Shown here piece after piece: positions 23,834-31,704 of a DNA stretch of 34,854 nt (positions are counted from its first letter, which is position 1; each line of letters opens with the position of its first letter). This stretch comes from Anaerolineae bacterium (GTDB lineage Bacteria; Chloroflexota; Anaerolineae; Aggregatilineales; Phototrophicaceae). The translations under genes and the position numbers were made by a program. The notes beneath the pieces are model-generated. The model was not told where the DNA came from. It worked only from the letters and a program-made list of their open reading frames with translations, and did no database searches. Where the stretch lies: contig JAEURA010000336.1 of the NCBI GenBank assembly GCA_016789005.1, positions 1 to 34,854 of the forward strand, in the 5' to 3' direction.

Positions 23834-25622
23834 TGCTCGGCGGCTCTCCGCTGTTGATTTGCAGACAGAGAAGATCACCGACCGCTACCTGTTTCGCATG
23901 CTGGGGCAGTTTCTCGCGCCCTATCGCGGATCGCTGGCGGTGGTCTTTCTGGGATTAGTCATCGTGTCAATCCTTTCTACCGCGCTGCCCTACCTGGTGC
24001 AGAAAGCGGTAGACGGCCCGATTGCCACCGGCGACCTGGAGGGTTTGATCCCGTTCGGGCTGCTCTATTTCGGCGTGGTCATCGCCATCTACATCCTGCG
24101 CTTCGGCTACATCTATCTGCTGCAAACGGTCGGGCAGAACACCCTGCGCGATCTGCGCGCGCGTCTGTTCGAGCATATCCTGCGGCAGGATATGCGCTTC
24201 TTCAATGTGACGCCGGTCGGGCAGCTGGTTTCGCGCATGACCAACGACATCGACGCGCTGACGGAGCTGGTATCGACCAGCGTGGTGATGGTCGCCACGA
24301 ACATGGTCACGCTCATCGGCGTCATCGTCGCCATGCTGCTGATCAATGCGCGCCTGGCGTTGATCGCCTTCATCGTCCTGCCGGTGATGATCGGCTCGAC
24401 GGTTTACTTCCGCAAGCGGATTCGCCAGGCGTCAAACCGCTACCACCGCCTGGTGGCAGAAAAACTGGCGTATCTGAACGAGCAGTTCAGCGGCATGCTG
24501 GTGATTCAACTCTTTGGGCGGCAAGCCGTCAGCCGCGCCGGTTTCAAAGAGAAGAACGACGCCTATCGCGAAGTGCACACCGACCTGCGCGATTACTATA
24601 CCTGGTATGCATCCACCCTTCAGGTCTTGATCACCCTGGGGCTGGCGCTGGTCCTCTATGCCGGTGGGGAAGGGGTCTTCGCCGGGTGGGTGACGCTGGG
24701 CATGCTGATCGCCTTTGTAGACTATACCCGCCGCATGTTCGAACCGATTCAGAACCTCGCCGAGCAGATCGCGCAGGTGCAAACCGCACTTTCGGCGGGC
24801 GAACGTCTGGCGCGCATGCTGCATGTCGAGCCTTCGGTGGAAGAGCCAGCGCATCCTGCGGCGACCGCCGATGTCGCGCTGACGGTCGAGTTCGACCACG
24901 TGACGTTCGCCTACGAGGAAGGGCACCCGGTCATCCGCGACCTGGTCCTGCACATCCCTGCGGGGCAGCGCGTGGCAATCGTCGGCGCAACCGGCGCGGG
25001 CAAAACCTCGCTAGCGGGCTTAGTCGGGCGATTCTACGATGTGACACAGGGCGCCGTGCGCGTCGGCGGGGTCGATGTGCGGCAGATCAGCGCCGCCGAA
25101 CTGCGCCGTATGGTCACAATTGTGCCGCAAAACCCCTATTGTTTTACCGGAACAATCGCCGAAAATATCAGTCTGTTCGACATGGCGATCCCTCGCGAAC
25201 GCATCGGGCAGGCGGCGCGCACTGCCTGTGCCAGCCGTTTCATCGAGCGGCTGCCGCAGGGGCTGGATACGCCGCTTCTGCCGGGTGGGGCAAATCTCTC
25301 CCAGGGACAGCGCCAGCTCATCGCCCTGGCGCGCGCGCTGCTGCATCATCCGGACAGCATCCTGGTCCTGGATGAAGCGACCAGCAGCATCGATACCGAA
25401 ACGGAAGAAGACATTCAGACCGGGCTTCACCGTGTGCTCCAGGGGCGGACCAGCATCGTCATCGCCCATCGGCTCAGCACGGTGCGTCAGGTCGACCGCA
25501 TCCTGGTGATGCAGCGCGGCGAGATCGTGGAAGAGGGGACGCACGACACGCTGCTGGCGCTGGACGGGTTGTATGCGCAGCTGTACCGGCGGCAGTTCAT
25601 CGAAAGCGAAGAGGCAACATGA
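23814..25622 (+). CDS. ABC exporter half-transporter, catalytic subunit
   Basis: About 602 residues: six-helix membrane domain (first helix at 'YRGSLAVVFLGLVIV') and a nucleotide-binding domain with Walker A GATGAGKT (Lys397), signature LSQGQRQ (from 495, altered) and Walker B ILVLDEATSS with the catalytic Glu521. The altered signature and intact Glu are the exact complement of the partner encoded just upstream. The frame is open from an ATG at 23766, but that would overlap the preceding gene by 68 bases. A TTG at 23814 has GAGGA eight bases upstream and a 20-base overlap, so I prefer it; the exact start remains uncertain. The gene ends in an ATGA overlap with the RmlC-like gene. Confidence 0.88.
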   Translation: MSSSSIDARRLSAVDLQTEKITDRYLFRMLGQFLAPYRGSLAVVFLGLVIVSILSTALPYLVQKAVDGPIATGDLEGLIPFGLLYFGVVIAIYILRFGYIYLLQTVGQNTLRDLRARLFEHILRQDMRFFNVTPVGQLVSRMTNDIDALTELVSTSVVMVATNMVTLIGVIVAMLLINARLALIAFIVLPVMIGSTVYFRKRIRQASNRYHRLVAEKLAYLNEQFSGMLVIQLFGRQAVSRAGFKEKNDAYREVHTDLRDYYTWYASTLQVLITLGLALVLYAGGEGVFAGWVTLGMLIAFVDYTRRMFEPIQNLAEQIAQVQTALSAGERLARMLHVEPSVEEPAHPAATADVALTVEFDHVTFAYEEGHPVIRDLVLHIPAGQRVAIVGATGAGKTSLAGLVGRFYDVTQGAVRVGGVDVRQISAAELRRMVTIVPQNPYCFTGTIAENISLFDMAIPRERIGQAARTACASRFIERLPQGLDTPLLPGGANLSQGQRQLIALARALLHHPDSILVLDEATSSIDTETEEDIQTGLHRVLQGRTSIVIAHRLSTVRQVDRILVMQRGEIVEEGTHDTLLALDGLYAQLYRRQFIESEEAT

Positions 25623-26206
25623 AGATCATCATCGAGGGAACCTATTTCGGCGCGGTCAAAGTCTTCAGCCACGAGTACTTTCAGGATCATCGTGGATTCT
25701 TCATGGAAGTGTACCGTCGCGACCTGTATGCCGAAGTTGGCTTGCCGATGAATTTCGTCCAGCTCAATCTGGCGGGTTCGACCCGGGGGGTGCTGCGCGG
25801 TCTGCACTTTCAGTGGGAGCCGCCGATGGGCAAGCTGATGCGGGTGACGCGAGGCGAGGCGTTCGTGGTCGCAGTCGATGTGCGCAAACATTCGCCGACG
25901 CTGGGCGGCTGGCACGGTGAGGTGCTTTCTGACCAGAACCGCCGGCAGATGTGGGCGCCCGCCGGCTTCGCGCGCGGCTACTGCGTGCTGTCGGAATATG
26001 CGGAGGTCGAATATCTCTGCACGGGAACCTATGACGGCAGGCACGAGTCCGGCATTCTCTATAATGATCCGGCGGTGGGCATTCGCTGGCCCATCCCCGA
26101 CCCGATCCTCTCAGCAAGGGATCAGAGCGCGCAGACGCTCGCGCAGTGGCTCGCGCGCCCTGAATCCGATAATCTGCCTTATCCGGGGTTGTTCGCCGAA
26201 GCGTAA
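25619..26206 (+). CDS. rfbC: RmlC-like dTDP-sugar 3,5-epimerase (cupin)
   Basis: The 195-residue product follows the RmlC pattern: '[13 protein letters not shown]', '[12 protein letters not shown]' (catalytic His63), 'PMGKLMRV' (Lys72), '[15 protein letters not shown]', '[14 protein letters not shown]' and '[17 protein letters not shown]'. The enzyme converts dTDP-4-keto-6-deoxyglucose to dTDP-4-keto-rhamnose, the third step to dTDP-rhamnose. The usual His in 'GFAHG' is Arg119, a variation I believe occurs in this family. No rfbA, B or D lies nearby. It is translationally coupled to the exporter rather than to the polysaccharide genes, so it may serve the exported product, or polysaccharide assembly. 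It converges with galE and the two overlap by 28 bases. Confidence 0.85.
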   Translation: MKIIIEGTYFGAVKVFSHEYFQDHRGFFMEVYRRDLYAEVGLPMNFVQLNLAGSTRGVLRGLHFQWEPPMGKLMRVTRGEAFVVAVDVRKHSPTLGGWHGEVLSDQNRRQMWAPAGFARGYCVLSEYAEVEYLCTGTYDGRHESGILYNDPAVGIRWPIPDPILSARDQSAQTLAQWLARPESDNLPYPGLFAEA

Positions 26207-27180
26207 CCGCGCGGGTGCGCGCTGTGCCAGTGCCAAGCCGTCTCGATGATCTGCTGCAATTCGACGTACTGCGGTCGCCAGCCCATCTCGCGCTGGATGG
26301 CTGCTGAATCGGCGATCAGCTCCGCCAGGTCGCCGGCGCGACGTGGACCTGAAGTCGTCGGAATCGGATGCCCCGTCACTTGGCGGGCGCATTCCACGAC
26401 TTCCTTGACCGAGAAGCCTCTTCCGGTGCCCAGGTTGTAGGCGCGGCTCGGTCCATCTGCCAGGGCTTCCATCGCCAGGATGTGCGCCGACGCCAGATCG
26501 AGGACGTGAATGTAGTCACGGACCGCTGTGCCGTCTGGGGTGGGGTAGTCGCTGCCGTAGACGACCACGCTGTCGCGCTGTCCCAGGGCGACCTGGAGCA
26601 CGATAGGAATGAGGTGCGATTCTGGGTCGTGATCTTCGCCGATGTGGGCTGAGGGGTGAGCGCCGGCAGCATTGAAATAGCGCAGCGCGCAGGTCTTCAT
26701 GCCGTAGATGCGGTCTACCCACACGAGCAGGCGTTCGATCATCGCCTTGCTTTCGCCGTAGGGGCTTCCAGGTATCACGCGCTCCGACTCGTCGATGGGC
26801 ACTCTGGACGGTTGGTCGAAGAGCGCCGCCGTCGAAGACAGGATGAAGCGTTTGACGCTGTGCGCCGCTGCTGCTTCTAACAGATTGGCGGCAGCGATGA
26901 CGTTATCGCGCAGATACTTGAACGGCTTCTGCATGCTCTCTGGCACAACGATGTAGGATGCGAAGTGATAGATGCCATCGAATGCCTGGGAGTCGAAGGC
27001 GGCGTTGATCGCCACAGGGTCCAGGAGATCGCCGACGACCAGCTTCGCGTCGGGATGCACCGCTTCGCGGTGTCCAGTGACCAGGCTGTCGAATACCGTC
27101 ACGGTATCGCCCCGCCTGATCAGGGTATCCACCATGTGACTGCCGATGTACCCTGCGCCGCCGGTGACCAATACATTCAT
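26179..27180 (-). CDS. galE: UDP-glucose 4-epimerase
   Basis: From the ATG at 27180 the product is 333 residues, standard for GalE. It has the NAD-binding [11 protein letters not shown] at the very N-terminus, '[12 protein letters not shown]', the catalytic '[11 protein letters not shown]' and Tyr141-x3-Lys145 in 'SPYGESKAM', plus '[17 protein letters not shown]'. It interconverts UDP-glucose and UDP-galactose (or N-acetyl forms) to feed polysaccharide synthesis. The upstream extension to 27237 has no ribosome binding site and breaks the normal N-terminus. It is on the same strand as the polysaccharide genes that follow in the coordinate direction. Confidence 0.93.
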   Translation of the reverse strand: MNVLVTGGAGYIGSHMVDTLIRRGDTVTVFDSLVTGHREAVHPDAKLVVGDLLDPVAINAAFDSQAFDGIYHFASYIVVPESMQKPFKYLRDNVIAAANLLEAAAAHSVKRFILSSTAALFDQPSRVPIDESERVIPGSPYGESKAMIERLLVWVDRIYGMKTCALRYFNAAGAHPSAHIGEDHDPESHLIPIVLQVALGQRDSVVVYGSDYPTPDGTAVRDYIHVLDLASAHILAMEALADGPSRAYNLGTGRGFSVKEVVECARQVTGHPIPTTSGPRRAGDLAELIADSAAIQREMGWRPQYVELQQIIETAWHWHSAHPRGYASANNPG

Positions 27181-27209
27181 GGTTGCGTTCTGCCTTCCGA
27201 TCATGTGGG

Positions 27210-27230
27210 ATTCTGCGAGTATCGCAGAAT
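27210..27230. promoter_or_regulatory. Small hairpin / inverted repeat upstream of galE
   Basis: ATTCTGCG and CGCAGAAT are exact complements around a 5-base loop, 30 bases before the galE ATG, inside an AT-rich flank. It could be an operator, or a weak terminator for the DUF4012 gene whose stop is at 27363. The surrounding 180 bases hold no gene that I can support. Confidence 0.35.
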
Positions 27231-27362
27231 TACCCAAATATTTCCCAATTTAACCCAAGGAGCCGCGCTTTCCCGCCCATATCGCAAGGGCGCTGCACGG
27301 CTTCTTTCCGCTGAAATTCCGCAGCGAAACTCTGAACAAGCCGAGATCTTCGCCTGCTCGGA

Positions 27363-29492
27363 TTACGTCCCTTCCAGGCGCGCCACCACTTCCGGCTTGA
27401 ATTCGAAGATGAGGTCCAGATGTACATCAGTTGCCAGGTCGAGGCGGTACTCCACGACGACCTGATCCAAATCGTAGGTCGTCGTGAAGGGCGGATTGGA
27501 CTCCACCACCTGTGTTTCAGGTGGCAGGGTGATCTGCACGGTCACAGCGTCGCCTCGCGTGCCCGGCTGTTTCTGGATGATCAGGCGGTAGCGACCATAC
27601 CTGCCGAAGCGCTCCCATACGGATGGCGATTCGTAGGAGAATTGAACGCGCCGAGAGTCGTTGTAAGGGACGACGAACGCCGTAGAGACTAACCAGAGAT
27701 CGTGCAGCTCGCTCTCGATGGGGAAACTGATGTCGGACGGTGCTTCCACCATCTCTGAGTCTTCCGGACCGTAAATCTGCACCATCGTGGCATAGTCGAT
27801 CCGTCCGTGATATTCCGGATCGACCGCCGGGTCGTTGTCTGCCAGTTCTGCCGGGTATTCATAGGCGACTGTGAGCCGTTTGTTGAGATTGCCGTCATCG
27901 AGAAGCGTAACGTCGTAGGTCAGATCGCGGATCACTGAGCGGTTAGACTTGTTGCCGAGGTTGCTGTCGACCACCATCAGGTAATCGTTCGCCGGTTCGG
28001 TGCGCTGACTCCCGGACCAGCCCAGCATGTCGATGGCATGATTCAGCCCATCGTCGGCGAGATGAACCATGACGTGCTTCTCCTGTACCGCCCGGAGCAG
28101 GGCGTTCAGGATGAGCGTGTTCCGTTCCGGGTCGCGGCTCGCCTCCTGCCAGTCCGACATGATCTTGGTGTAGATCGCCGCGACGAAAGCCTTGTGCGGT
28201 TCGAGTCCAGCGCTGTAGGCGCGGATGTCGTAGACCAGCTGCCGGAAGTTCTCGGCGGTCACGGTGACCCGGTACTCGTCGAGTTCCACTTCGCCCAGCG
28301 CTGCGAGGACGTACTCAAAGGCGTAAATGTCGAACGACAGTACGCCATCGACCGGCGCATTGATGTTGTTGCCGTTGTTGTAGTACCACATCGCCATTTC
28401 GGCGGTGGAGGGAAAGTCGGCATGCCAGCTTCCATCCCAGGCGGCGTAGATCGGCTGGCGGTACTGAATCCACCAGTTGGGGATACCCAGCGTGTTGCCC
28501 ATGTCAGAGGCTGGCGGGACCGGGCTGTCTATCGTCGAGGCGCTGTAGTCGAACTCGACAATGCGGCCGTTGCGCACTTTGAACCATCCCCATGTGCTGA
28601 GGAAACCGCCGGAAGGGCGGAGTTCGTCGCTGTTGACCGCCAGCACGAGATAATTCTTGTCGCCATCCAAGCCCAGCACGACGTTGAGCAAATTGGTAGA
28701 GTCGATCAGGACGCCGTTGATGCTGGAAACCTGCTCGTAGAAATCGCCAAGGCGTTCGGTCATGCGAATGATGTCGAGCGACGCGCTTTCGACGGGCAGG
28801 ACATCAAGCATGGCTTTGGCTGCGTCCAGCTCGGTCTGAGCGCGGGCGAACTGGTTTCGACCGATCTCCAGCAGTTCGACCAGTCGGTCGCCTGACGAAA
28901 TCTGGGCGATGGCAGCGTCCGGCTCGTCGCCGGAGACGAGATAGAACACAGCAGGACGTAAACCCGCCAGCATGGTGTCCGCCGAACCGGTGAGCGCCCT
29001 GGCGATGTCGAGACTCCTGAGCGCGACATCCACATTGGGGTGGATCGTCTGAAATGGGCGCATCAGAATCAGGCGATTCTGGCTGACCTCCAGGCTCTTA
29101 TCCACATTTTCGACGCCTTCGGCGAGACGCTCATAGTCGTTCAGCGAGATGCTGGCGGTGGAGTCGCCTTCGATACCGGTCAGGATGCGTTCCAGTTCGG
29201 TGATCGCGCTGTTGATCCCGCTGAGCGAATCCACCACCAGCGCCGCATAGATGACGACGGCGGCGACGGCAAGGCTGAGGAAGGCGACGATGATGCCGCT
29301 GACCCTGCGCCGAATGCCGAAGCGCTTGAGGATCTTTCGGAAAATACCCCCCTTGCGCTTGCGCCGGCGCACCCGGCGGCGCGGTTCGGGGGTCGTATAG
29401 AGCGGACCTATGGAGCCGGGTGGCGACTCCTCTTGCGCCGTCTGGCTGCCAGCCGGCTCGTCTACAGATGAGGTTTCGGGAGAAATCGCCAT
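27363..29492 (-). CDS. DUF4012 domain membrane protein
   Basis: From the ATG at 29492 (AGGT upstream) the product is 709 residues. It has a basic Arg/Lys-rich cytoplasmic N-terminus (about 37-64), one membrane helix (about 65-88), a helical segment, and then the DUF4012 core with 'KNYLVLAVNSDELRPSGGFL' and 'VRNGRIVEFDYSA'. The C-terminal part looks like a beta domain. The bulk should be extracytoplasmic. DUF4012 proteins have no proven activity but often lie in polysaccharide loci of Gram-positive-type cells and Chloroflexota, and they resemble in layout the LytR-CpsA-Psr anchoring proteins (family knowledge, uncertain). Here it lies between galE and a dehydratase for capsule sugars. A longer reading to 29573 adds 27 residues with no support. 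Confidence 0.82.
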   Translation of the reverse strand: MAISPETSSVDEPAGSQTAQEESPPGSIGPLYTTPEPRRRVRRRKRKGGIFRKILKRFGIRRRVSGIIVAFLSLAVAAVVIYAALVVDSLSGINSAITELERILTGIEGDSTASISLNDYERLAEGVENVDKSLEVSQNRLILMRPFQTIHPNVDVALRSLDIARALTGSADTMLAGLRPAVFYLVSGDEPDAAIAQISSGDRLVELLEIGRNQFARAQTELDAAKAMLDVLPVESASLDIIRMTERLGDFYEQVSSINGVLIDSTNLLNVVLGLDGDKNYLVLAVNSDELRPSGGFLSTWGWFKVRNGRIVEFDYSASTIDSPVPPASDMGNTLGIPNWWIQYRQPIYAAWDGSWHADFPSTAEMAMWYYNNGNNINAPVDGVLSFDIYAFEYVLAALGEVELDEYRVTVTAENFRQLVYDIRAYSAGLEPHKAFVAAIYTKIMSDWQEASRDPERNTLILNALLRAVQEKHVMVHLADDGLNHAIDMLGWSGSQRTEPANDYLMVVDSNLGNKSNRSVIRDLTYDVTLLDDGNLNKRLTVAYEYPAELADNDPAVDPEYHGRIDYATMVQIYGPEDSEMVEAPSDISFPIESELHDLWLVSTAFVVPYNDSRRVQFSYESPSVWERFGRYGRYRLIIQKQPGTRGDAVTVQITLPPETQVVESNPPFTTTYDLDQVVVEYRLDLATDVHLDLIFEFKPEVVARLEGT

Positions 29493-29600
29493 GAACAGAC
29501 CTACTCGGTAGTTGTCAGAGATGAATGCTGGCTTGCAGAATGGAATTGTGCGCGCCAGTTGGGTTTCGCGCAAGACTCTTCTGTTAGCCAGGTCCTGTGT

Positions 29601-31559
29601 CTAGGTGTGTTGTGGAACACTCTGTTCGACCCGCAGGCTGTTCGCGACGCCGTTGGAGTCGGCAGGAGCAGGCGGCGGGGTGATGATGCGCGTCATCGCC
29701 GCCAGGGCTTCGGCTCCCGCGCTGAAATCGCTGTTTACGAGCGTCTCAATTTCTGACCAGAATCGCTCACTCTCGAAATCTTCGCGCCAGGTGTTGACCT
29801 GCATGATGTTGGGATGAAGCGTCTCGTTGGGCGTTTCAATTTCATTGAACAACTCTTCATGCATCTTCTCGCCGGGACGAATGCCGGTGAATTTAATCTC
29901 GATATCACGGTAGGGACGCAAACCGCGCAGACGTATCATGCGTTCCGCCAGATCGACGATGCGCACGACTTCGCCCATTTGCAGCACGTAGATGTCGTCT
30001 CCGTCGGTCATGCTCGCCGCGTGGATGATCAGGTTGACGGCTTCCGGGATGCTCATGAAATAGCGCGTCATATCCTGGTGGGTGACCGTCACCGGACCCC
30101 CACGATCAATCTGCCGATTGAACGTCGGCACGACGCTGCCCCGGCTCCCGAGGACGTTCCCAAAGCGCACCGCCGCGTAGCGGGTGGCGGTCTCTGGCTG
30201 AAGCGAGAGCGCGTGCAGCATCAGTTCGCACAGCCGCTTGCTTGCGCCCATCACGCTGGAGGGCTTGACAGCCTTGTCGGTCGAGATCAAGACGAAGCGT
30301 TCGACATGGAACTCCTGCGCCAGCTGGACCAGATTGCGGGTCCCGCGCAGGTTGACGCGAACCGCCTCCGATGGATAGTGCTCCAGCATCGGCACGTGTT
30401 TGTAGGCGGCGGCGTGGAAGACGATTTGCGGTTGATGAGTCCGGAAGACCTCCGCCAATGTCTGCCGCACCGTGATGTCCACCAGCGCCTCGACGAAGTG
30501 GACATCGGGATGTTTGGTCCCCAGTTCTACTGCCAGGTCATACAGCCCGCTCTCATTGTTGTCGAGGATCACCAGCCTGGATGGCGCGTAGCTCATGATT
30601 TGCCGGCACAACTCCGAGCCGATCGAGCCAGCCGCGCCGGTGACGAGGATGACTTTCCCCTTGACGGGCGAAAGATCGACACTTTCGTGCTGCGTGATCG
30701 GCGTCCGACCAATCAGATCCTCTGCCTGAACATCACGCAGTACCTCAGTGGTGTGCTGCGCGCTCACCATCCCCTGGATATCCGGAACGACCTTAATCAG
30801 GGCTTTGGTCTTCTCGCAGATGGTCAGAATCTCACGGAAACTGGGACCGGAGATGTTGTGGATGGCGACGACGATCAGGTCAACATTGTGCCGCTCCGCC
30901 AGTTCGATGATGTCATTTCGGGCGCCGATGATCGGGCAGCCTTCGACGTACATGCCCCGTTTCGTCACATCGTCGTCGATAAAGCCGATCACCTGATAGA
31001 GATTCTGGCGGAAGCGATGCTTCAGCTGCCAGGCGAGGACCTGACCGGATTCGCCCGCGCCGACGATCAGGACGCGGGTGGGATTGGACGGGAACTTGTG
31101 AAAGACGAAAGCGCGCCATCGCCAGCGCAGCCCGCTTGCCAGACGGGAACGATAGCGGATGGCGACGAAGCCGACCAGGGAGCTGACATTCCCCAGGACG
31201 ATCACCTGAAGCGGCAGGACATCCTGCTGGCGAAGCGCAGCCGTCAGGACGATGGTCGCCAGAGAGGCAGCAAGCATGGCGTTGACGATGAGCATGACAC
31301 CGTGTCCGCTGGTGCGCTGCCAGATGCGACGATAGACGCCGAATGCCAGGAGCGCCAGCGCCAGCACGCAGGCGTTCAGAAACAGGTTCGCATACGGAAC
31401 TTTGAATCTGACATAATCGCCGTCGGTGAGCATCAGAAACACGATGGTGAGCAGATACGCACCGATGGCGATGACGAGGTCAACCGCAATGTTGAGTCCA
31501 ATGCGCCACACGCGCCGGAGGCGTAGGTTTCTGATTTCTCCGTTGGGGTAGGTTTCCAT
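29601..31559 (-). CDS. FlaA1/CapD-type nucleotide-sugar 4,6-dehydratase, membrane-bound
   Basis: The 652-residue product has an N-terminal domain with four membrane helices (about 20-135), a Rossmann CoA-binding-like domain ('RVLIVGAGESGQVL', about 162-174), and a C-terminal SDR domain with 'LVTGAAGSIGSE' (306-317), 'HAAAYKHVPM' and the active-site groups 'STDKAVKPSSVMGASK' (Asp428, Lys429, Met437, Lys441). This is the PglF/CapD/WbpM group, which makes UDP-4-keto-6-deoxy-HexNAc sugars for capsule or glycan synthesis at the membrane. The ATG at 31559 has AAGGG six bases upstream and is preferred over an ATG 11 codons earlier. The gene has its own promoter and a structured leader. Confidence 0.9.
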   Translation of the reverse strand: METYPNGEIRNLRLRRVWRIGLNIAVDLVIAIGAYLLTIVFLMLTDGDYVRFKVPYANLFLNACVLALALLAFGVYRRIWQRTSGHGVMLIVNAMLAASLATIVLTAALRQQDVLPLQVIVLGNVSSLVGFVAIRYRSRLASGLRWRWRAFVFHKFPSNPTRVLIVGAGESGQVLAWQLKHRFRQNLYQVIGFIDDDVTKRGMYVEGCPIIGARNDIIELAERHNVDLIVVAIHNISGPSFREILTICEKTKALIKVVPDIQGMVSAQHTTEVLRDVQAEDLIGRTPITQHESVDLSPVKGKVILVTGAAGSIGSELCRQIMSYAPSRLVILDNNESGLYDLAVELGTKHPDVHFVEALVDITVRQTLAEVFRTHQPQIVFHAAAYKHVPMLEHYPSEAVRVNLRGTRNLVQLAQEFHVERFVLISTDKAVKPSSVMGASKRLCELMLHALSLQPETATRYAAVRFGNVLGSRGSVVPTFNRQIDRGGPVTVTHQDMTRYFMSIPEAVNLIIHAASMTDGDDIYVLQMGEVVRIVDLAERMIRLRGLRPYRDIEIKFTGIRPGEKMHEELFNEIETPNETLHPNIMQVNTWREDFESERFWSEIETLVNSDFSAGAEALAAMTRIITPPPAPADSNGVANSLRVEQSVPQHT

Positions 31560-31596
31560 CGATTTCCCTTGATGATCCTGCTGTCGTTCCATTGCG

Positions 31597-31647
31597 ATGT
31601 CGCCGGCGCTCTATCCTGGGCTATTTCAGTGAGCTTACCGGCGACAT
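31597..31647 (-). promoter_or_regulatory. Structured 5' leader of the CapD-like gene
   Basis: ATGTCGCCGG (31638-31647 on the minus strand) is an exact complement of CCGGCGACAT (31597-31606), with an inner GCTC/GAGC pairing and about 31 bases between the arms. Its first base falls at the predicted transcription start. It also holds a possible eight-codon reading frame (ATG at 31647 to TAG). It matches no riboswitch class that I recognise. Confidence 0.4.
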
Positions 31648-31653
31648 GACTCG

Positions 31654-31662
31654 ATTATATCA
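31654..31662 (-). promoter_or_regulatory. Extended -10 promoter for the CapD-like gene
   Basis: The minus strand reads TGATATAAT, a perfect TATAAT with the extended TGn element, so a strong -35 is not needed. The predicted start is about 31647, and the leader to the ATG is about 88 bases. Confidence 0.55.
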
Positions 31663-31704
31663 GGATTATCCGGGATTCATCCTTTAGATTGGCGCATCGG
31701 GCAG

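Noticed and set aside
29814..31526. 570-codon open frame on the plus strand
   Set aside because: Antisense shadow of the FlaA1/CapD-like gene, which has complete motifs.
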